Shown here: piece after piece, positions 58,035-64,000 of the stretch
Position numbering within the stretch: position 1 is the stretch's first letter
Layout: each line of letters starts with the position of its first letter
Assembly (NCBI GenBank): GCA_026225945.1
Contig: JAMJFZ010001769.1
Span: forward strand, 1 to 64,000
From: Cricetomys ansorgei
Lineage: Eukaryota; Chordata; Mammalia; Rodentia; Nesomyidae
Reading direction: 5' to 3'
DNA length: 64,000 nucleotides
The notes under the pieces: generated by a model
What the model saw: only the letters and a program-made list of their open reading frames with translations
Told to the model about the DNA's origin: nothing
The model's database searches: none
Program-made: the position numbers and the translations under genes

Positions 58035-58246
58035 TGTAGGAGTGTTCCCCTTGCTCCACATCCTTGCCAGCATAAACTGTCATTTGAGTTATTGATCTTA
58101 CCCATTCTGACAGGTGTAAGATGGAATCTCAAAGTGGTTTTCATTTGCATTTCCCAGATGGTTAAGGATGTTGAACATTTCTTTAAGTGTTTCTCAGCCA
58201 TTTGAGTTTCCTCTTTTGAGAATTCTTTGTTTAGTTCTGCACCCCA
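58035..58246 (-). mobile_element. L1 ORF2 C-terminal piece, antisense half
   Basis: Minus-strand translation gives the ORF2 C-terminal zinc-knuckle neighbourhood: AEKHLKKCSTSL, FHLTPVRMGK and a CWQGCG Cys motif. L1 similarity breaks off after the Cys motif, with no 3' UTR or poly(A). Its L1-sense 5' edge abuts an oppositely oriented piece at 58246. Confidence 0.8.
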
Positions 58247-59588
58247 AAGGCAATTTACAGCAAGCTCACAACCAACATCAAATTAAATGGAGAGAAACTC
58301 AAAGCAATTTCTCTAAAATCAGGAACAAGACAAGGTTGTCTCCTCTCACCATACCTATTCAATATAGTACTTGAAGTTCTAGCTAGAGAAATAAGACAAC
58401 AGAAGGAGATCAAGGTGGTACGAATTGGAAAGGAAGAAGTCAAAGTATGCTTATTTACAGATGATATATATACAAACATACATATATATATGTATGTTTG
58501 TATATATATATATATATCTCCCAAAACTTGGCCAGGGAACCCCTACAGCTGATAAACAACTTTAGTGAAGTAGCTGGCTACATTATCAACTCAAAAAAAT
58601 CTGTAGCACTCTTATATACAAATGACAAATGAACAGAGAAAGAAATTGGGAAATTTACATCCTTCACAGTAGCCACAAATAACATAAGATATCTTGGGGT
58701 GATTCTAACCAAGCAAGTGAAAGATTTGTACAACAAAAACTTTAAGTCCCTAATGAGGGAAATTGAAGAAGACCTCAGAAGATGGAAAAATATCCCATGC
58801 TCCTGGGTTGGTATGACTAACATAGTAAAAATGGCCATCTTACCAAAAGTAATCAACAGATTCAGTGTAATCCCTATTAAAACTCCTACACAATTATTTA
58901 CCGACCTTGAAAGGGCAATACTCAGCATCATATGAAACTCAGGATAGCTAAACAATCCTAAAAAATAAAAGAACTTCCAAAGGTATCAATATCCCTAATC
59001 TTAAGCTGTACTACAGAGCCATAGTAATAAAAACTGCATGGTATTGGCACAAAAATAGACATGAGGGTCAGTAGAACTGAATCAAGGATCCAGACATAAA
59101 TCCATACATCTATGGTCATCTGATCTTCGATAAAGAAGCCAGAAGCATACAATGGAAAAAAGAAAGCATCTTTAACAAATGGTGTTGGTCTAATTGGATT
59201 CCATATGGAGAAGAAGGCAAATAGATCCATATCTGTCATTTTGCACAAAAGTCAAATTCAAATGGACCAGAGACCTCAATATAAAACCACACACACTGAA
59301 ACTGATAGAAGAGAAAGTGGGGAATAGTCTTGAGCACATTGGCACAGGAGACAACTTCCTGAACAGGACACCGATGTCTCAGGCACTAAGATCAGTGATT
59401 AATGAATGGGACCTCATGAAACTGCAAAGCTTCTGTAAGGCAAAGGACACTGTCAATAAGACAAAATGGCAGCCTACAGAATAGGAAAAGATTTTCACCA
59501 ACTCAACTTCTGATAGAGGGCTAATATCCAAATACATAAATAACTCAAGAAACTAGACATCAACAAATCAAATAACCCAATTAGAAGA
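58246..59588 (+). mobile_element. L1 ORF2 reverse-transcriptase part, sense half
   Basis: Sense ORF2 from the thumb/palm of the reverse transcriptase: [39 protein letters not shown], a degenerate catalytic motif FTDD (58454-58465), then INNFSEVAGYIINSKKS, TKQVKDLYNKNFKSLMRE, SWVGMTNIVKMAILPKVI, and onward to CCCAATTAGAA at about 59588. Frameshifts and stops break it into frames of 78 and 96 codons, so it is inactive. Its 3' end meets, in L1 order, the start of the antisense half at 58246 with only a few bases missing. Confidence 0.88.
58464..58509. repeat. 46-bp perfect palindrome in the L1 RT relic
   Basis: Positions 58464-58509 are self-complementary about 58486.5 (core CATATATATATG, arms with ACAAACATA/TATGTTTGT). 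It begins inside the second Asp codon of the FTDD motif and continues into an (AT)n run to about 58517. Confidence 0.9.
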
Positions 59589-59658
59589 CTGATATGTTAA
59601 AAAATATTTATGTTTTTATTTATGTGTATGTATGTGCCTGTGTTTGTGTATGAGCACG

Positions 59659-59697
<39 letters not shown>

Positions 59698-62600
59698 GCA
59701 TGCACACACAAGCATACATGGGCACAGGTGCCTATAGAGTCTGGAAGACGGTGTTAGATTCTCTGACGCCGGAGTTAGAGGCAGATGTGAGCCTTCTGAC
59801 ATCAGTGTTGGGATCCAAAGGCTGGTCCTCAGTAAGGACAGTAAGTACCCTTAATTGATGGTCTTTCACTGTAACTTAATTTGTCTCTCACATGTGATAG
59901 TGAATGATCGATCTTCAAAGTTAGTGCCAGTCTTCTGTTTAAGTTTAGAAGGTCTATGTAGTTATATCACCACCGGACAAAGTATTTAAAAGAAGCTAGG
60001 CACAAGGAGACAATGAGCAATCTTTCAACTTCTCATTCTTTCAAAGTGCTCTACTGTCAGTGCAAGGAAACTTCCCCCCTACCAGGTGTATTGTGAGTAA
60101 ATGCCAAAACATAAAACGGAGGAAAGGTCCATATGACAAACCATCAACATTCATTATTTTTGGTTTTTCTCAGGCCAACATTTATAATAAATATATGTCT
60201 GAGAAAAACAAGCCTGAAGAAAGACTACAATACACATTCCATAAAAGGTTTCAGAGCATGTGAAATCCATGCCTAATACGATCAAAGAAAAAAACCTTAG
60301 TTTTGTGCCCAAATAAATTTTAGCATTTAACTCGATGCAGCTTAGCTTACACTAAATGATTTTGTTTGCCTTGTTAAAACTAGAAATAGAATGGAAATGA
60401 ATTGACGTATCACTATGAGGATAACTTGCTTTTACTGAAAACCACATGACAGCCAAAGCACAAAACATATTTATGTTCCCAAGTACAGTGAAGGAACAGG
60501 GGTTGTTTGGTCTAAGTAGGAGGAAGAACATTTCATCAGAAGGAAGTATCCAAGTTATAGATGGTGAATAACATGGTGTGTTTCTATTGGCTCTGTGTTG
60601 TGTAGGTCTTACATAAACTAGTGATGAGAAAAAGTAGATATTAGTAATATAGTTGTTATCTAATTGGTAAATGTTTTGTATTTATTTCTATAGAGTATCT
60701 GGAATTCCATTCACTGTCCAAGGTGGTAGATATGTGAAGATCCATTCTACCTGAAGTGTCAATCTAGTTATCAATGTCAGAAAATGTGCAATGTACATAA
60801 AAAGAAGTAGGAAGTGAGGAGGTTAGAATGTTTGCAAATTAGGATGGTGAAGCACTGTCTTTGAAACCCTGATTTTGCACAGTCCTGGTTATAGTCATGA
60901 CCCTGACGTAGGTATAGTGACATGGGTTCTGAAGATAGGCATCTAAGCTTATGCCAATCTTCCCCATATAAGTTCTGTAATGTTGAACACAATACTTGGC
61001 TACTCTGCATCTTATTAAAATAAGAATAGTAATAGCCTTGGCTCTTAGACTTGTTCTAAGAATAAGAGGGAATTATATTTATAAGTGCTTATGTGAATGT
61101 CTTTTATAGACTAAAATAGTTTTCAAATTCTAGATACCTAAGACGCTTTTGTGCATAGATTACACAGTGCATCTTTCTATATATGATTATGTGTGTTCCA
61201 AAGATTTATTTTGGCATGATTTTCTGTGTATTAGATGACAGTTTATTTATTATGGAAGGGTAAACCAGGGATAATATTTATTTAAGCTTTAGGAAAAATC
61301 ACACAAGGCTGAACTGTAGGGACATATATCTAACAACATACGAAGCACTATATGCATAGCATCACATCAGGAAGTGCTCAGAATGAAGGGATGATGCTGG
61401 TGTTAGACTTCCAGCTCAATTTTGGTACAATAAATACTAGGGACACTCTACAAGAGTTTGATTGAGTGAGTACTACACACCTGGGATGAGAAAGTGTTCT
61501 TGTGAAAAGAGATTAAGAAATTCAAATTATTTTTATTTCTGTGAAAATAAGATGTGATCCAATGGACATAATTTTCCTGTATGTTAGATCCACATTAGCT
61601 TTTAATGAGATCAACTAACCTAGATTATGGCCTTCTTGCATGAGATATTTATTGACCACATTGGGAATATTTCCGATATCATGTACCATTTCTGAGAAAC
61701 TGACAGAATACTCACGATTTTCTAATTTTCTCTCATATTTAGAAAACAATGGACTTAGTTCTTAACAAAACAAAACAAAACAAAACAAAAAACAGTTTGC
61801 TAGATAATGTATATGCTACCAGTGAGAAGACCAAGGAGCTAAAGTATTCATATAAACCTACAACGTAAATCTTTGCCCAAACCAAAACTAAGTTGTGAAG
61901 CATTGTATCAACACCCAATTGGTGTTCTGCTTGGCCACATGGGCCTTTGGGGATCAGATGGAGCACAGTAATATTTATAGCCCACAACATAAGCTTCTTC
62001 AAATTCTACATTGCATCCAATTTACCTGTTTGTTTTCCAAAACTGCTTATTAAAGCAGCTTCTGGCTATGACTAAAATTGAAAACACACCCGTCCTCAGT
62101 AAAACTACATGCTATTTTCACCAAACACAGAGTAGTAAATGTTGGCAAGATTGTAAGAGCCATCAGGGATAGTTTTCCCCTAGTTTCCAAAGAGTGTGGA
62201 TAAGCAATATACGAATGCCCAAACATTTGGGTTTTCATCTTCTCCAAAACCCATACAGGAACTTTTGGGAATCCTGTCCACGACTGAGTCAACTACACAA
62301 CGTATTTGGAAATAATAAAGCAAAATCAAGGAGGCATAGAGTTGTTAAAAAGTGAAGCGGGTTCTCTGGCTGGCTTGTTGTTGTGCAGCTGAGACTTGGC
62401 TGGGAGAGGAGAACTACAAGGAGTTCAGGGGCTTCTGATCCATGTTGTGTCTGTGTGAATGGTGGGGCTCAAGTTTATGGAGTAGACTCCTCACCGACAG
62501 GTCAAGAGGCATCATGACCCTACTCATCTGAGTTGATAAAACAGCCGCTGCACATGTGTAAAGGATGTCATATTCTAAGATGTATTCTATGTACTCCTCA

Positions 62601-63935
62601 GTACATGAAAAACAAATTACTTTAGATGCCAAAATATTCTAAAGGAGAAGTGAGTCAGCCAGACTCACTATTTCTGAGTCTGTGATGGGAACAGAAGAGT
62701 GAAATAAATGTAGGCATGTTTTAACATCTTCCCAGTAGCATGAGTCCCTCTGTGAAGCACAATGACACTGGCCCTGTGTGTCTTTCATCAAATTCCAACC
62801 TTTTGGAGTCCTATCTACTGGATGTCTAGTAGTCCATATAAGACTACTTTATCCAAGTCCCTTGCTTTGATCCAGTTTTTGTCCCTTTTAAGTCATCCTC
62901 TGGTAGAGATTGTGGATGTAAATATCAATTACTCTGTATATCCTGAGTAGATTGAATTTCCCATCTTTCTCTGCAGTCAGGCACTGGTCCACAACTAGTA
63001 CATACCCAAGAGGATGTGAATGATGGCAGTGTTGTGGAGTGAACATGATAGGTATTCACGCATGATCCTTCCTCCTTCCCTATCTCTGACCTTTACACAA
63101 CTCATCTTCATTCCTTACCATTTATACCAAAGTAGTGCCTACATATAGTCCTTTCTATATAGCCATCTGTTATATATGATCAGTACCTACACACACAGTC
63201 TTTTCACTTTCCCCATCTGTTACACATATTGAATAATTACACTCAGTCCTTTCTCATTCCCTATTTGCAGAATTCAGAGAATCTTAAGAAACTGAAAAGA
63301 TGTTGGGTCCTTGAGATAGAAAATGCCTGATTTCCAATATGTATCAGTGTGCAAGGTGGTTCGGCAGTATGCATTTTGATCTATGCAGTGAACCAGGCTG
63401 TTTTTTCTTAGGTCAGAGACTTGGAGGTTTATCCTTGCAAGTCAATGACATTATATGCACCAAACTTGCATCTACTGGTTTTCTTTTCTGTGATACTCTA
63501 ACAATATTCATTGGTTATATTCTTACCTGTCATGAGTGGATATTATATGATATACTATCAAAAGTACTGCTTAAATATCTATGTATCTCTATATATCTAA
63601 TTCAAAATCAATGAGCAACAAGAGGCAGAAGATTTATAGATCTGAAAGGTATTGGAGAGTGCTCTTAGTTTAGGAGAAAATAATAGATGCCATGATTCCA
63701 CAAGCTGTAACACATTGACCTGTGTGTGGAGTTAAAGATAGTTTGAGCCCTCATCTAGCAAAATTTCTAAATCCAAATATATGGCTTTTTTAAAAAAAAA
63801 TTTAGGGACCAAGTTTTATACAATCAGAACCTTGGAACTGAGAAAACTCAAATATACCTTACGAAGTTTACCTTACAAATAGCAACCTTCTTAATATAAA
63901 TAAAATAAAAATAAAAACTCTTGTTTTTCTTGTAG
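59589..63935. other. unassigned interval, no gene seen
   Basis: A (CA)n array lies at 59658-59695 and (AAAAC)n at about 61764-61794. Remaining frames (up to 91 codons) show no domain. No clear retroelement landmark between 59.7 and 63.9 kb. Confidence 0.4.
59658..59695 (+). repeat. (CA)n microsatellite
   Basis: CA repeats shortly after the L1 relic. Confidence 0.95.
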
Positions 63936-64000
63936 TGCTGGGAATCAAACCCAGGATCCCTCCCATTCTAGGTGAGCACTAAGCTACACACCCACCTCTT
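63936..64000 (-). mobile_element. ID-like SINE relic, cut by window end
   Basis: AGTGCTGGGAATCAAACCCA, GGATCCCTCCCATTCTAGG and TGAGCACTAAGCTACACACC are the antisense B box to A box order of an ID-type SINE. The head continues beyond the window. Confidence 0.7.

Noticed and set aside
58699..59484. 78- and 96-codon frames as separate genes
   Set aside because: They are fragments of one decayed L1 ORF2 interrupted by stops and frameshifts.
61739..62292. Two minus frames (87 and 80 codons) considered as a processed pseudogene
   Set aside because: No family recognised; the only tail-like feature is an (AAAAC)n run on the plus strand, which does not give a convincing poly(A) in the right orientation.

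Overview
The window looks like non-coding nuclear DNA from a muroid, probably murine, rodent. The evidence is the mix of interspersed repeats: B1, B2/B3, B4 and ID SINEs, ORR1/MT-type MaLR LTRs, rodent L1 3' ends and an intracisternal-A-particle (IAP)-like endogenous retrovirus, together with many long CA/GT, GA/CT and GATA microsatellites in an AT-rich background. ID copies are few and diverged, which argues weakly against rat. The species cannot be named from the sequence alone. All repeat-family names are from remembered consensus features, not from a database search.

I found no convincing cellular protein-coding gene, tRNA, rRNA, CpG island or CRISPR array. The only open reading frame that looks genuinely protein-coding is retroviral (50831-51955).

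Layout. 1-13 kb is mostly unassigned AT-rich DNA with a few SINE relics and a 200-bp purine tract at 12.5 kb. 13.05-14.4 kb is an antisense L1. 14.9-16.9 kb holds a retroviral LTR-like segment with CCAAT, TATA and poly(A) signals and degenerate tandem repeats. 17.1-17.8 kb is a 462-bp GATA array followed by a GT array. 19.1-19.5 kb is a MaLR LTR. 21.3-22.7 kb is an L1 3' end with an inverted 5' piece. 23.2-25.95 kb has two diverged direct copies of a 328-bp sequence around CT/CA, GT/AT and palindromic AT repeats. 28-33.4 kb has an LTR, two L1 3' UTR fragments and an ID relic. 34-36.6 kb has two B4 SINEs. 38.4-40.5 kb is a nearly complete MaLR retrotransposon. 44-48.5 kb has two ORR1 LTRs in opposite orientation. 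54.9-56 kb has B1 and B3 SINEs. 56.9-59.6 kb has an old sense L1 and then an L1 whose two halves are inverted relative to each other.

The standout is at 50284-53382: a 3,099-bp IAP-like (class II, ERVK) provirus. Its two 428-bp LTRs are identical by eye. It has a 6-bp target duplication, a primer site fully complementary to the tRNA-Phe 3' end, a purine tract, and an intact 374-codon reading frame. That frame joins a Gag N-terminal part directly to the C-terminal end of integrase and is followed by broken env remnants. Protease, reverse transcriptase and most of gag are absent, so the element is non-autonomous but young. Each LTR carries three 64-bp repeats with an octamer-like site just upstream of TATA. 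If it has moved since losing its enzymes, those must have come from a related full-length element.
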